Source of the DNA: Spirochaetota bacterium
GTDB taxonomy: Bacteria; Spirochaetota; UBA4802; JAGODF01
Direction: 5' to 3'
NCBI GenBank assembly: GCA_029974015.1
Contig: JARKUF010000004.1
Coordinates: 124,001 to 188,000 of the forward strand
DNA: 64,000 nucleotides
Below the pieces are notes generated by a model. It searched no databases and was not told where the DNA came from. It saw only the letters and a program-made list of their open reading frames with translations. Each line of letters opens with the position of its first letter. Position 1 is the stretch's first letter. Below are positions 26,970 through 35,893 of the stretch, in pieces. The position numbers and the translations under genes are program-made.

Positions 26970-27057
26970 AGAAATTATTTATCCAAAACCACATTACCCC
27001 TATTTTAATATCGTCAAAAAATAGCAACTTGTGAATTTTTGTCATCTTTTTTTCTTT

Positions 27058-27174
27058 GGAAATCTCTAAAAATTATTTTTTTATGTTCCCATTAACTATA
27101 ATAACTGACAAACTCAGCACTTTGGCTTTCCCGCCCGCTGAAGGCTGGCGGGAAAGCCAATTTTTGAGGTTGTC
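27058..27174. repeat. Dispersed hairpin element, full copy
   Basis: GGAAATCTCTAAAAATT, linker ATAACTGACAAACTCAGCAC, hairpin TTGGCTTTCCCGCCCGC / GCTGGCGGGAAAGCCAA with a covarying GGC/GCC flank, and the end TTTTTGAGGTTGTC. A further half copy follows to ~27240. Apart from these repeats I see no gene in 26798-27282. Confidence 0.85.
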
Positions 27175-27282
27175 TGCTGGTAAAATCAATACTCATGTTT
27201 CGCGCCCGCCTTCGGATGCGGAAAAACTAAATAGAGGAAGCCCTTTGTTAATAGTGGGATATGTAATTTTTTAATATGTATC

Positions 27283-27312
27283 AAAAAAAAGGGAGAGGCG
27301 TTTGCCTCTCCC
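27283..27312 (-). terminator. Terminator of tRNA-Leu
   Basis: A perfect 9-bp stem GGGAGAGGC/GCCTCTCCC with a 4-nt loop, followed on the minus strand by eight T. It begins five bases after the tRNA 3' end. Confidence 0.9.
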
Positions 27313-27316
27313 TTTT

Positions 27317-27400
27317 TGCCCAGGACGGGACTTGAACCCATACGGAAAATTTCCACATGGCCCTCAACCATGCGTGTCTACCAAATTCCACCACCTGGGC
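27317..27400 (-). tRNA. tRNA-Leu (anticodon GAG)
   Basis: Read on the minus strand: acceptor GCCCAGG pairs with CCTGGGC, discriminator A, D-loop with GGTAGACACGC, anticodon stem CATGG/CCATG around TTGAGGG (anticodon GAG, reading CUC/CUU), a long variable arm as in class II tRNAs, and the T-loop GGTTCAAGTCC. CCA is not encoded. It lies 31 bp downstream of dedA on the same strand. Confidence 0.93.
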
Positions 27401-27431
27401 CGAATTATTTAGTAGCGTATGTCCTGATATA

Positions 27432-28121
27432 TTATATCATTTCATTGTCAACATTATTTTTTCTAAAATTTCCAGAGTATAACCCATCAATTTGCTCTCC
27501 CTCTTGCCTCGCTTTTTTTAATTTCCTGTATGAGAGAAAACCTTCGATTGCGATGAAAGCAATGACTATGAAGACGAGAATGGCGATGCCGTGCTGTATC
27601 CGCTGGACCATTTTGACAGCGTAATCGATGTTCTCGCCGAGATAGTATACGAAATATATGACAACAGGAACACTAATTAGAGCGGCCAGAAAATCATAAG
27701 TGAAGAAAACGATATATCGAATTTTCATAAGGCCCGCAGTAAAGTAAATAGGGGCCCTTAGTCCCGGCATAAACCTGGCGGCAAAGACGACCTTACTGCC
27801 ATGTTCGTTAAGTCTGTTTTCGATGTAGTGCAAAACGGAATCGCTGAACACCCGTCGAAATAAACTTGTTTTTTTTATCGGATCGCCGAATCTCCTTCCA
27901 AGAGAAAACAAAACGGTGTCTCCGATGATAATTCCGGCGAAGGCGACGGCTATCATGAGATATACGTTCCCGTATCCGTAATAAGATGCAATCCCCGCAG
28001 CGATGAGGGTGATGTCTTCTGGGATGGGTAGTCCGAATCCGCAAATCAGCAGCGCAAAAAATACCAGCATGTAAGGCAGGAACATATGTCCATTGAAAAG
28101 CTGGTGGATTATATCGGTCAT
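27432..28121 (-). CDS. DedA family membrane protein
   Basis: A 229-aa integral membrane protein of the DedA/VTT (SNARE-associated Golgi) family. Typical signs are FGLPIPEDITLIAAG, GDTVLFSLGRRFGD, and ARFMPGLRAPIYFTAG, with the conserved Glu and Arg residues used for proton-coupled transport. DedA proteins act as undecaprenyl-phosphate or phospholipid translocases and keep membrane energetics normal. The start is ATG 28121 or TTG 28130; neither has a clean Shine-Dalgarno. The 5' leader holds a GTGATACC/GGTATCAC hairpin. It sits between the two tRNA genes. Confidence 0.9.
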   Translation of the reverse strand: MTDIIHQLFNGHMFLPYMLVFFALLICGFGLPIPEDITLIAAGIASYYGYGNVYLMIAVAFAGIIIGDTVLFSLGRRFGDPIKKTSLFRRVFSDSVLHYIENRLNEHGSKVVFAARFMPGLRAPIYFTAGLMKIRYIVFFTYDFLAALISVPVVIYFVYYLGENIDYAVKMVQRIQHGIAILVFIVIAFIAIEGFLSYRKLKKARQEGEQIDGLYSGNFRKNNVDNEMI

Positions 28122-28209
28122 ATTTCCCAAGAGGGGTCTCTCGGTGATACCGGAGAGTCGAGGGGTATCACAATTGGTGATGGTACATCCCCGGTCCCGG
28201 GGATTTGAT

Positions 28210-28280
28210 CTGAGGGACTAGGATTCGAACCTAGATTAACGGGGCCAGAACCCGTCGTCCTGCCGTTGAACGATCCCTCA
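28210..28280 (-). tRNA. tRNA-Gln (anticodon CTG)
   Basis: Minus strand, 71 nt: acceptor TGAGGGA/TCCCTCA with the U1-A72 pair typical of bacterial tRNA-Gln, D-arm TCGTTCAACGGCAGGAC, anticodon stem ACGGG/CCCGT around TTCTGGC (anticodon CTG), and the T-arm CTAGGTTCGAATCCTAG. Discriminator G; CCA not encoded. A small ATCCCCG/CGGGGAT hairpin follows its 3' end. Confidence 0.93.
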
Positions 28281-28294
28281 AAAAAAGCAGAGTC

Positions 28295-28322
28295 AATGTA
28301 AACGTAGCACGGCTTTTGTCAA
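28295..28322 (-). promoter_or_regulatory. Promoter of tRNA-Gln
   Basis: TTGACA, 16-bp spacer, TACATT, ending about 14 bp before the mature tRNA 5' end. Position and -35 match make this a convincing sigma-70-type promoter. Confidence 0.7.
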
Positions 28323-28423
28323 TCACATCATTTTGAAAAAATTCTGTAAAACCGAAGAGTTCATGCGAAATGTAGTTTACATTTCATGGATGCGTTGGCG
28401 TACTTTCATGGAAAACGGTGATC

Positions 28424-29062
28424 ATGGAATCAAGCTACTTTATCCCGACGGTTTTTTTTACCCTTTTTTTCGTGGTGGATCCACTGGGCCTCATCCCCGT
28501 CTTCATCTCCCTCCTTTTCGGATATCCGGCGCCGCAACGGAAGAAGATCATAATCAAGTCGACAGTCATATCGATAGCGATATCGCTATTTTTCATCATC
28601 TTCGGGAAATATCTTCTGGAGTTTTTAGGCATCTCATCGGGAACTTTCCTCGTGGCCGGCGGCATTCTCCTCTTCTTTATCGCGATGGAAATGCTAATGG
28701 GAAAACCTTCACGGTTGAACATGCAGGATATATCATCCAATGAAGCTGAAGGATGGAAGGATGATATATCCGTGTTTCCCCTGGCGATACCGTTTCTCTG
28801 CGGGCCCGGGAACATCGCGGCCCTCCTGATGTTCTCCTCTCAGTCCTGGGGTGATCCGCTTCGTCTCGGTATCCTGGCACTTGTTTCAACTTCGGTGTTT
28901 TTTATCGCCGCAGCGGTTATGTTTTTTTCTGCAGGGATCGAAAGGCTCATGGGGGAGACTGGGATTACGATTACAGGTAGGCTAATTGGACTGATACTTT
29001 CGGCCCTTTCGGTGCAGTTCATTGTCAACGGTCTCAAATCGATGCGTGTGCTGGCGGAGTGA
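28424..29062 (+). CDS. MarC family (UPF0056) membrane protein
   Basis: A 212-aa protein with six membrane helices. FFVVDPLGLIPVFISL near the start, GGILLFFIAMEMLMG in the middle and FPLAIPFLCGPGNIAALLM are the two matched MarC repeats, each with its conserved P-x-G or G-P-G. MarC proteins were once linked to multiple antibiotic resistance, a link later withdrawn. Their transport substrate is unknown. The ATG at 28424 sits in GTGATCATG. A GTG six bases earlier is an alternative start. It converges on the next gene with a 5-bp gap. Confidence 0.9.
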   Translation: MESSYFIPTVFFTLFFVVDPLGLIPVFISLLFGYPAPQRKKIIIKSTVISIAISLFFIIFGKYLLEFLGISSGTFLVAGGILLFFIAMEMLMGKPSRLNMQDISSNEAEGWKDDISVFPLAIPFLCGPGNIAALLMFSSQSWGDPLRLGILALVSTSVFFIAAAVMFFSAGIERLMGETGITITGRLIGLILSALSVQFIVNGLKSMRVLAE

Positions 29063-29067
29063 TTATC

Positions 29068-29736
29068 TCAACGGCGCCGGGCGGTCCAGGAATATTCGGT
29101 TCCGTCCCGGTGAAAGCGTCCTGAGATTGATTTTCCGTCGGCGCTGAACTCACCGCGGTAACGCTGGACGAACATCGAGGGGGCCCCTACGCGCTTCATC
29201 TCCCGGTCCGTAGTTACGGAGCGTACAAAGCGGATTGTCTTTCCTTTTATTTCGAGCGACCTGAGGTGCTCATTGGCGCCAGCGCCCCATTTCGGAAACC
29301 TTAATGTTCCCATAGGGCCCGTTTTGCTCTGGCGCAGGTAGAGATACCCCTGGTGTCCCGCAGCATTGATTCTGTATGCCCCTTCCCAGTGCATGGGTGT
29401 TCCCTGAGTCTCTTTTGATAGTTCACCATTACGTTTAAATTCAATGGTATCTACAGTAGAAAGGGAAATGACGGCCAGGCCGCGGTTCATTTTGTCAGCA
29501 AGGGCCTCCTTTTTTGTGATATGGATGCGCACAGCTTTCAGGCAAAGGGCATAGCTCCCCGACGAGGCCAAAAGCCGGATGCTGTAAAATTTACCTTCTG
29601 TATTCCGTATGACGGCTTCACGGGACGTCAATAGTGCCGTGATGGCGGGAAGGAGGATAAGTGCAGTGAGGATGCAGATGGTTGTTTTGTATGTTCGCTT
29701 TTGGCGGTTTTCCAGTTCTTTTTCTTCCGGTAGCAT
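29068..29736 (-). CDS. Membrane-anchored protein of unknown function
   Basis: A 222-aa protein with a short charged start, one membrane helix (residues ~18-36), and then ~185 residues predicted outside the membrane. That part is beta-rich (GKFYSIRLLASSGSYALCL, GAYRINAAGHQGYLYLRQ, YRGEFSADGKSISGRFH). The tail resembles calycin- or META-like small beta domains in which an oxidised-product term such as SGRF is common, but I cannot assign a family. GAGAGG lies upstream of the ATG. It converges on the MarC gene. Confidence 0.65.
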   Translation of the reverse strand: MLPEEKELENRQKRTYKTTICILTALILLPAITALLTSREAVIRNTEGKFYSIRLLASSGSYALCLKAVRIHITKKEALADKMNRGLAVISLSTVDTIEFKRNGELSKETQGTPMHWEGAYRINAAGHQGYLYLRQSKTGPMGTLRFPKWGAGANEHLRSLEIKGKTIRFVRSVTTDREMKRVGAPSMFVQRYRGEFSADGKSISGRFHRDGTEYSWTARRR

Positions 29737-29917
29737 CAGTGAACCTCTCGTTACTTCTATTTTATCACATTATTATGTCACCGTCAACCATCTTATTTAT
29801 ACATAGTTATGCATTTTTTTTGTCGTGTGGTCGTTTTTTATAAATTATTTTTAATAAATTTCATCTCATATGCGTATTCCTTATAGAGTCAAGAATTGAA
29901 GAACTATGGGAGATAAG

Positions 29918-30430
29918 ATGATGCTAAGAACAACTATCAATATGGATAAAACCATTTACTCAAAAATTGATATGGCAGCGAAAAAACTTAAAAAATCAAA
30001 GCGTTCGATAGTTATTATGCTTCTTACACGTGTGCGGCACAATATAAACAGTTATCCAGGGGATTTTTCCCTTGTGAAGTACCAGTCTCGCGTTCAGGGT
30101 GGGGATTGGCATTGTTTCACAATTGTATTCAAAAAACAGGAAAATGAAATTGTGTCGGATTTTCGCAGGCTGGGGAAGTTGTCGGTTTCATTTTTTGTCA
30201 AAAAAGCAACGGAAGAATATTTGTATGAACTTTTAGAGGAAGGTGGAAATAGCCATAACTATGTAGAATTAGATTGCTATGCCATCGGTGAACGACGGGA
30301 AAACGGTATTATTTGTTGGGAGTTCTATTGGGGAGCACCGCAACAAACAGAAAAAAGCCAAAGAACAACAATCCAACGCCTACTACATCATAACCCGAAA
30401 TCACGCAGGCCTTTTCCATCAAAAAAATAA
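29918..30430 (+). CDS. Ribbon-helix-helix-like protein in an AT-rich patch
   Basis: A 170-residue protein. The first ~40 residues (MLRTTINMDKTIYSKIDMAA, then helical KKLKKSKRSIVIML) match a MetJ/Arc-type ribbon-helix-helix DNA-binding fold. The remainder (residues ~50-170) is unassigned and has a lysine/arginine-rich tail. Base use is clearly more AT-rich than in neighbouring genes, suggesting recent acquisition. GGGAGATAAG precedes the paired ATGs at 29918 and 29921. No toxin-like partner adjoins, so it may be a lone regulator. Confidence 0.6.
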   Translation: MMLRTTINMDKTIYSKIDMAAKKLKKSKRSIVIMLLTRVRHNINSYPGDFSLVKYQSRVQGGDWHCFTIVFKKQENEIVSDFRRLGKLSVSFFVKKATEEYLYELLEEGGNSHNYVELDCYAIGERRENGIICWEFYWGAPQQTEKSQRTTIQRLLHHNPKSRRPFPSKK

Positions 30431-30462
30431 TTCAACCTTTACGATAAACGCATTCTTTATAC

Positions 30463-30490
30463 TTGACTGCCATATATGACAGGGGATACT
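30463..30490 (+). promoter_or_regulatory. Sigma-70-like promoter
   Basis: TTGACT, 16-bp spacer, GATACT, about 30 bp before the start of the four-helix protein at 30520. Confidence 0.45.
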
Positions 30491-30519
30491 TCGCATTAGT
30501 ACCTGAAAAGGAAGCAGGC

Positions 30520-30939
30520 ATGGACAGAAAGTGGCACGATTGGCTGATCGAAAAAACCTCGTTTAGCGAAAGCAACCTTTTTGTGGTGGTTGGATCACTG
30601 ATAACGCTCGTTTCCCTCATCATGCCGTGGTTTAAAAAGGTGTATGTCCTTTCGTATTCGACAGTGTCACCGGGGGAACTGCTCGCAGGGTATCTTTTCT
30701 CAGGCGCCCCTCTTCCCTGGCACACATTGGCCGCAGTTACATGGATACTGGCGCTTTCCATTGTGGCAACATTTGTGAAAAAGCGACTGGCGGCCTTTAT
30801 GGCGTTGATTGCTTTCGGACTTCTGGGAACGAGCCTCTACCTGAACACGGTGCCTTTGGAGAGATTCACCTGGGGACTTGTTGTAACCGCTTCAGGGCTT
30901 GCAGTCATGCTACTTGGTTTTATCGGCAAGGAAGCGTAA
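30520..30939 (+). CDS. Four-helix membrane protein of unknown function
   Basis: A 139-aa protein with a polar start (MDRKWHDWLIEKTSF) and four hydrophobic helices at about residues 24-45, 58-78, 84-104 and 112-134. The loops are short and no family is recognised. The ATG at 30520 is chosen for the AAGGAAGCAGG upstream. The frame also opens at 30463 within the promoter region. Its last 30 bp overlap the 3' end of the convergent pyruvate kinase gene, an unusually deep antiparallel overlap. Confidence 0.65.
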   Translation: MDRKWHDWLIEKTSFSESNLFVVVGSLITLVSLIMPWFKKVYVLSYSTVSPGELLAGYLFSGAPLPWHTLAAVTWILALSIVATFVKKRLAAFMALIAFGLLGTSLYLNTVPLERFTWGLVVTASGLAVMLLGFIGKEA

Positions 30940-31980
30940 ACCGCGCTTCTCCTTTCCAAGGCGGCGCCATCGCTGCGTCGATTCCACGTACTCCGATATC
31001 TTCCTCATCATAATGATGCAATCTACCGGGTATTTTCCCACTGACGTTTCCCCGGAAAGCATAATTACGTCGGAGCCATCGTAGACGGCATTGGCGATGT
31101 CGCTTACGTCAGCACGGCTGGGGCGTGGATTATCCATCATCGATTCAAGCATCTGAGTGGCTGTCACTACCGGTTTTCCAAGGGAGTTGCATTTCTCTAT
31201 CATAGTTTTTTGAAGTTCAGGGAGGAGCCATGGGTCTATTTCCACACCCAGGTCTCCCCGGGCCACCATTATCGCGTCGGTTTCGGCGAGTATCGCATCA
31301 AAATTCTGGATTCCTTCAGGGTTTTCAATCTTCGAAATGATTTTTATACCCGATCCGGCCAGGCGCCCCCTGAGTTCACGGACGTCATCGGCATCACGTG
31401 TGAAGGAATCGGCGATGAAATCCACCCCATGGGATGCCGCAAAATCGAGGTTTGGAATGTCATAGGGCATGGTATATGGATATCCTACTACTGTATCCGG
31501 ATGATTGAGGCCCTTGCGGGAACGGATTACGTCGCCGTAGAGAACACGGCATGATATGCGCCCCTTCTCCACCGATGTAACTTCAAGCCCCACATAAGCA
31601 TCGTCGATGAAGATCTTATGTCCCGGGGCAACGCATTCGTCGAGCTTCTCATAGGTCACGGGAATGCCTTCATCAAAGGAAGACACCTTCGCGTACTCAG
31701 AGCCAGGGGGTTTTGGCAAATCGGTCCTGAGAAGCAGGCTGTCTCCGGCTTTCACTGCCAGGGGCTCCGGCAAATCTCCCAGTCGTATTTTAGGCCCCTT
31801 GATGTCGTAAACGATATAACCACGGGGATTTATCTTTCTTGATGTTTCTATGACTCGTTTGTGGAACTCCGGATCTCCATGGGAGCTGTTGATGCGTACG
31901 CCGGAGAGGCCATTATCATACATCTCCACAAGCCTGTCTATGGAAGCAGGACCAGTGGTGGCGAGAATTTCCGTATTCAT
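30910..31980 (-). CDS. pyk: Pyruvate kinase, short form lacking the C-terminal domain
   Basis: A 356-aa enzyme converting PEP and ADP to pyruvate and ATP. The catalytic residues are in place: Arg29 and Asn31 (VRINSSHG), Lys217 (SKIENPEG), MVARGDLGVEI (Mg2+ and PEP site), and TATQMLESMMDNPRPSRAD. The beta-barrel B domain (residues ~60-155) is present. The protein ends soon after the A domain (~residue 335), so the C domain (~120 residues, home of the allosteric effector site) is missing. It follows the Gld-like ABC genes on the same strand after 57 bp, with GGAGGTCGCGCT before its ATG. Confidence 0.88.
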   Translation of the reverse strand: MNTEILATTGPASIDRLVEMYDNGLSGVRINSSHGDPEFHKRVIETSRKINPRGYIVYDIKGPKIRLGDLPEPLAVKAGDSLLLRTDLPKPPGSEYAKVSSFDEGIPVTYEKLDECVAPGHKIFIDDAYVGLEVTSVEKGRISCRVLYGDVIRSRKGLNHPDTVVGYPYTMPYDIPNLDFAASHGVDFIADSFTRDADDVRELRGRLAGSGIKIISKIENPEGIQNFDAILAETDAIMVARGDLGVEIDPWLLPELQKTMIEKCNSLGKPVVTATQMLESMMDNPRPSRADVSDIANAVYDGSDVIMLSGETSVGKYPVDCIIMMRKISEYVESTQRWRRLGKEKRGLRFLADKTK

Positions 31981-32037
31981 AGCGCGACCTCCGGCAATAG
32001 GGTATAAATTTATCCAAGCATTAAGAATAAGCGGCGA

Positions 32038-33003
32038 TTACTGCTCGAAGTCTTTCGCTTCACGGAAGTACCTTTCAGCGGAGTACTTCGCGAGGTCGAA
32101 GACATATGGCATCGCGCTTGATGTACATAGGAAGGTTTCCTTGTCCTTGCCTCGATAGATAGATAGTTCATGGGTTTTCCCCAGGGCTGTGATCTTAACG
32201 GAGCAGAGGGGAGCGACAAGGACCGCTTTTTCCATATCAGGATACGATTTCACTCGCAAAGGGCTGAAAGAATCAATGACGGCGTTTACGGCATTGACGT
32301 CGGCGTTTTTCTCCGGCCGACCTGCGAATATCCACTTGTCCGGCTGTTTAGGCGGTGCGGGTGCCTTTCCCTTGGCCTTGGGATCAACTGCCTTCGCAGG
32401 TTCCTGCGGTGGCTGTGTTTTAACACGGGTGAGAGAGGTTGTCCTTCCTTTATAGAGTATATCTATGGAATCGATATCGTCACGTTTGATGTCAAAGACC
32501 ACCTTGTCACGAAGCTCATCAAGTTTCTTGTTGAAATCGTAGGAGAGGGTGCCCGATACCTTGAATACCTCGGGGCGTTCAACGAGGCGAATGAAGGTGT
32601 GGGTCGTCTTGTCGCTTTTTCTGCCAATGTAGATGTCCCTGAGTACGGAACCGCCGCGTTTTGCCGTGACACGGAGGGCGCTTTCTGGGGTGAGGTCAAA
32701 ACGCTCATAATGGGGTTTTTTGGAGGTTATGTCAGTAATGGCAAGGTCACGGAGTTTTGCTTCCATCGCATCCATGGTTTTCCCGTCGGCGGGGAAACCC
32801 GCCTCTCCTATTAGCCAGCGGCCGTCCCTTCTGTGAAGCCGTATCGCTTTATCCCCCTTCGTTATGGTGATCTCATCGGCGGATTCCGACCAGGTATTCA
32901 GGCTCGGGAGGTCCGCGGCTCGATCACGGACGGACACGATGGCGTAGACAATTAAAAGGGCGATGATGACGCCCAGGGCGTACAGTATCTTCCTGTTCTT
33001 CAT
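32038..33003 (-). CDS. DUF4340 domain protein
   Basis: A 321-aa protein with an N-terminal membrane anchor (residues 7-24) followed by a large extracytoplasmic region that begins TWSESADEITITKGDKAIRL and WLIGEAGFPADGKTMDAMEA. This is the DUF4340 pattern. Such proteins occur next to GldG-like ABC auxiliary proteins in many phyla. A proline- and lysine-rich linker near residues 205-225 separates two parts. The start codon overlaps the GldG-like stop by one base. It probably works with the ABC complex on the periplasmic side (inferred from linkage). Confidence 0.82.
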   Translation of the reverse strand: MKNRKILYALGVIIALLIVYAIVSVRDRAADLPSLNTWSESADEITITKGDKAIRLHRRDGRWLIGEAGFPADGKTMDAMEAKLRDLAITDITSKKPHYERFDLTPESALRVTAKRGGSVLRDIYIGRKSDKTTHTFIRLVERPEVFKVSGTLSYDFNKKLDELRDKVVFDIKRDDIDSIDILYKGRTTSLTRVKTQPPQEPAKAVDPKAKGKAPAPPKQPDKWIFAGRPEKNADVNAVNAVIDSFSPLRVKSYPDMEKAVLVAPLCSVKITALGKTHELSIYRGKDKETFLCTSSAMPYVFDLAKYSAERYFREAKDFEQ

Positions 33004-35162
33004 CAGGCGTTCTCCTTTTTCCTGGCGTATTCAAGGACGATGGCGTTTTTTCTCCTCTTTCGCCATCCCATCATCGTCACCGCTGTCAGGGAGATAATGA
33101 TTGCCGGAAGGACCAGGATGTTCATCAGTTTAAAAATAATCTTTGCCCAATCTACGGCGTCGGACATGGGGAGCCCGAAGAGCCTCTTGATAAGGCGCGC
33201 CAGGACATTGTCGTCGTTGATCGGATTGATTTCCAGGCCCTTACTCCGCATTTCGGGGACCCCGTAGTTGCCGTTCATGAAATCGACGACGTTTTGAATG
33301 AAGGTCGCGTTGGGGCGGTCTCCTCCGCTACGCTGGGGTTGGTAATCGAACTTGGTAATTTCTGATGATCCGGCAAGAAAAATTTTCCCCGGGCGAAGGG
33401 AATGCTCAAGCACTGAGATTTGGGCCACATTTGACACAGCGTTTGCGTCTTGATGTTTCCCCGGCGCCGCCGTATTGGATGGCGAGGCGATCCTCGCAAT
33501 GTCAACTCCCTTATAGAAGCTTTCAAAGCGCCCTTCCAGGAGGACCGCCAGGTCATAACGGGATCGTTTTTTTTCTTCCGGGGGGAACATCGACCATGGC
33601 ATGAAGTCCCTGGTGAGCCAGCTTCCCGGTGAAGATGTTACAAGGACAGTTTTTTTCGTTCCGGCCTTTGCAAGGTTTGTGTCGTCAACGATCAACGGCG
33701 ATGATTTGACGAAGTACATTTGTTTCAGGTATTTGGTGATTTCATTTTTTCTATTGAGCCCTTCGGCGCCGATCTCAGGGACAAGGTGGAGCGACTCGCC
33801 CCGGTAATAAAGGCATTTCGTATCGAGGACAATCTCCTTCCCCTGGGTGAGACCGTAATGGGCGAGGAGCTTCTCCAGGCCCGTTTCGTTTGGGACCAAT
33901 TGCGGCCCCTGGTTGAAGGGGTTACGCTGGCGCATCTGGTCTTCCCGGAACGATTCCTGGAAAACTATAAGCGAATTCCCCTTCATCAGAAACTGGTCTA
34001 TCTTAAGGAGTTCTTCCTCGGTGAAAGCTAATTTCGGTCCGTTGATCACCAGGGTTTTTATGGTGTCAGGTATTTCTTCAGATGCGAGGTTAATGTTCTT
34101 AAAATCATACATATCTGGCACCAGGGGACGGAAGTTTACCGCCCCTTCCCGCATGTCGGAGAACGACATCTCCCCATGGCCCGTCAGGTAGCCGATAACC
34201 GGGTTTATGCCGATCATGCTTCCGACAATGCTGTTGATGATATCATCCAGGCTGTCGATGATGGAATAGAAAGAAAACATATTCCGGCTGATGAGGTGGA
34301 CCGTCTCGAAGCGTCCCTTGTGTTCCACGACAAGGCCCAGGCGAATTTCCTCGGTCTTCCCGCGGGCATCACGCAGAAAGATTTTTTGAATTCCGAATTC
34401 GTCGGCCCGGGACATGGCCTCTTTGGCTGAATATGGGTCTATCGGATCGAGGAGGTTTATTTTGTTATAATTCTTCACATTGCATTTCTTCACCTGTTCC
34501 TTCACCTTGGAGATCACAACTCCGAGGTCCGGGACGTTTTTCGAGGCAAAGAGGGTTACATTGATCGGGTCTTTCAATCTATGGAGGGCGTCCACTTTCC
34601 CGGCCATCTTCCGTATCATCGAGGTTATCTGATACTCCAGCCCCTCGACACTGGTAAGTGAGTCAAGTCGTTCAACGAGGTCCTCGTGTTCTACCGCCAC
34701 TGCCATGTATGCCTCGCGGACGCTCATCTTGTCGCGCTTGTATTCGCTTACCTTAACGGGACGGACACCGTAATCCTCCAGCTCCTTTTTGTTCTTTTCG
34801 TGGGCCGGGTTTATGAAACGGTATTGAAAATTCCTGTTTCCTGCGCCGGCGTATTCCACGAGGATGTCCGAAAGATAGCGTTGGACATTATTGTACGGGG
34901 CCGGAAGGTCTTCGCTGAAAAATACACGGACAGTAAGCGGGGTCTCAAGAGAGGACACCACCTCGCGGCTCACCTCGCTTAAGGAGTAGGCTCCATTTCC
35001 CGTGAGGTCCAATCGAAAATAAAGCTTCGTTCCCACAAGGTTTATGAGGATGATGATGATGGCGTAGAGGGCAATGAGCCAGTTTTTCCGACGGGAGTCG
35101 TCCATTTCATGTAAGCGCCCGGCGTATCCCTTTATTATGTCAAGTATGGCGTTCGGCTTCAT
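33003..35162 (-). CDS. GldG-like ABC transporter auxiliary protein
   Basis: A 719-aa protein with a membrane helix near each end (residues ~28-46 and ~675-700) and a large periplasmic body. LYFRLDLTGNGAYSLSEVSREVVSSLETPLTVRVFF is the typical opening of the GldG / ABC_transp_aux family; the NPVIGYLTGHGEMSF segment lies in the middle. In Bacteroidota GldA-GldF-GldG form an ABC system tied to gliding. Homologues in other phyla have no known substrate. It overlaps the permease gene by one base and the DUF4340 gene by one base. Confidence 0.85.
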   Translation of the reverse strand: MKPNAILDIIKGYAGRLHEMDDSRRKNWLIALYAIIIILINLVGTKLYFRLDLTGNGAYSLSEVSREVVSSLETPLTVRVFFSEDLPAPYNNVQRYLSDILVEYAGAGNRNFQYRFINPAHEKNKKELEDYGVRPVKVSEYKRDKMSVREAYMAVAVEHEDLVERLDSLTSVEGLEYQITSMIRKMAGKVDALHRLKDPINVTLFASKNVPDLGVVISKVKEQVKKCNVKNYNKINLLDPIDPYSAKEAMSRADEFGIQKIFLRDARGKTEEIRLGLVVEHKGRFETVHLISRNMFSFYSIIDSLDDIINSIVGSMIGINPVIGYLTGHGEMSFSDMREGAVNFRPLVPDMYDFKNINLASEEIPDTIKTLVINGPKLAFTEEELLKIDQFLMKGNSLIVFQESFREDQMRQRNPFNQGPQLVPNETGLEKLLAHYGLTQGKEIVLDTKCLYYRGESLHLVPEIGAEGLNRKNEITKYLKQMYFVKSSPLIVDDTNLAKAGTKKTVLVTSSPGSWLTRDFMPWSMFPPEEKKRSRYDLAVLLEGRFESFYKGVDIARIASPSNTAAPGKHQDANAVSNVAQISVLEHSLRPGKIFLAGSSEITKFDYQPQRSGGDRPNATFIQNVVDFMNGNYGVPEMRSKGLEINPINDDNVLARLIKRLFGLPMSDAVDWAKIIFKLMNILVLPAIIISLTAVTMMGWRKRRKNAIVLEYARKKENA

Positions 35163-35893
35163 TAGACGGTGCTCCTATCGCTGATAATTTTCTCGGTGCC
35201 CATGATGGCAAGCGCCATCACCGAAAGAAAGTAAAGGATATCGCGTGAATCGATGATTCCCCGGGCGATGTTTTTGAAGTGATAGTTTGCGCCTAAGTGT
35301 TGGAAAAAATCTACAAGCTTCACCGGAAGAAAGAAGAGAAAATAGTCAATCAAGGTCAGGGAGACGCAGATTCCCACTCCGATGATAAAAGCCACGATCT
35401 GGTTACGGCTCATGGACGAGGCGAAAACCCCCACTGCGGAGAAAGTGGCCGCCAAAAAAACCGCACCCAAATATCCTCCTATAACAGGGCCGGGGTCGAG
35501 GCTTCCCACCATGGCTACGGTAATCACGTAGATCACTGTAGGGACCAGCATCACGGAGGTGAAGACCGTGGCGGCCAGAAACTTTCCCACGATGACATCG
35601 TAGTTGGTCACGGGGAGGGTCATGAGGATTTCCAGGGAGCCAGTGTGTTTCTCCTCAGAGAAAAGGCGCATGGTTACAGCGGGAACCGCTATGGAGAAGA
35701 TCGCCGGTAGGGCGTGGAAGAACTCCCGCATTTCCGCCTGCCCAAAGAAAAAGAAGGGCGACAGGATGAAAAAGTAAAACCCCGTTGAAAGAAGAAAAGC
35801 GCTGAAAACGATGTACGCGATAGGGGTGGTGAAATAGACAAGGAGCTCCTTGTTCATTATAACCTGCATTTTTTGTATATATGCTCTGTTCAT
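35162..35893 (-). CDS. ABC-2 type permease (GldF-like)
   Basis: A 243-aa membrane protein with six helices: MNKELLVYFTTPIAYIVFSA, AVTMRLFSEEKHTGSLEILM then TLPVTNYDVIVGKFLA. These are the ABC-2 permease features, and the EEKxxGSLExLxTLP loop marks the GldF/NosY/CcmB-like export group. With the ATPase upstream and the GldG-like protein downstream it forms an ABC exporter of unknown cargo. Overlaps of 4 and 1 bp with its neighbours show tight coupling. Confidence 0.88.
   Translation of the reverse strand: MNRAYIQKMQVIMNKELLVYFTTPIAYIVFSAFLLSTGFYFFILSPFFFFGQAEMREFFHALPAIFSIAVPAVTMRLFSEEKHTGSLEILMTLPVTNYDVIVGKFLAATVFTSVMLVPTVIYVITVAMVGSLDPGPVIGGYLGAVFLAATFSAVGVFASSMSRNQIVAFIIGVGICVSLTLIDYFLFFLPVKLVDFFQHLGANYHFKNIARGIIDSRDILYFLSVMALAIMGTEKIISDRSTV

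Noticed and set aside
27056-27274. 72-codon ORF over repeat DNA
   Set aside because: It lies wholly within two copies of the dispersed element.
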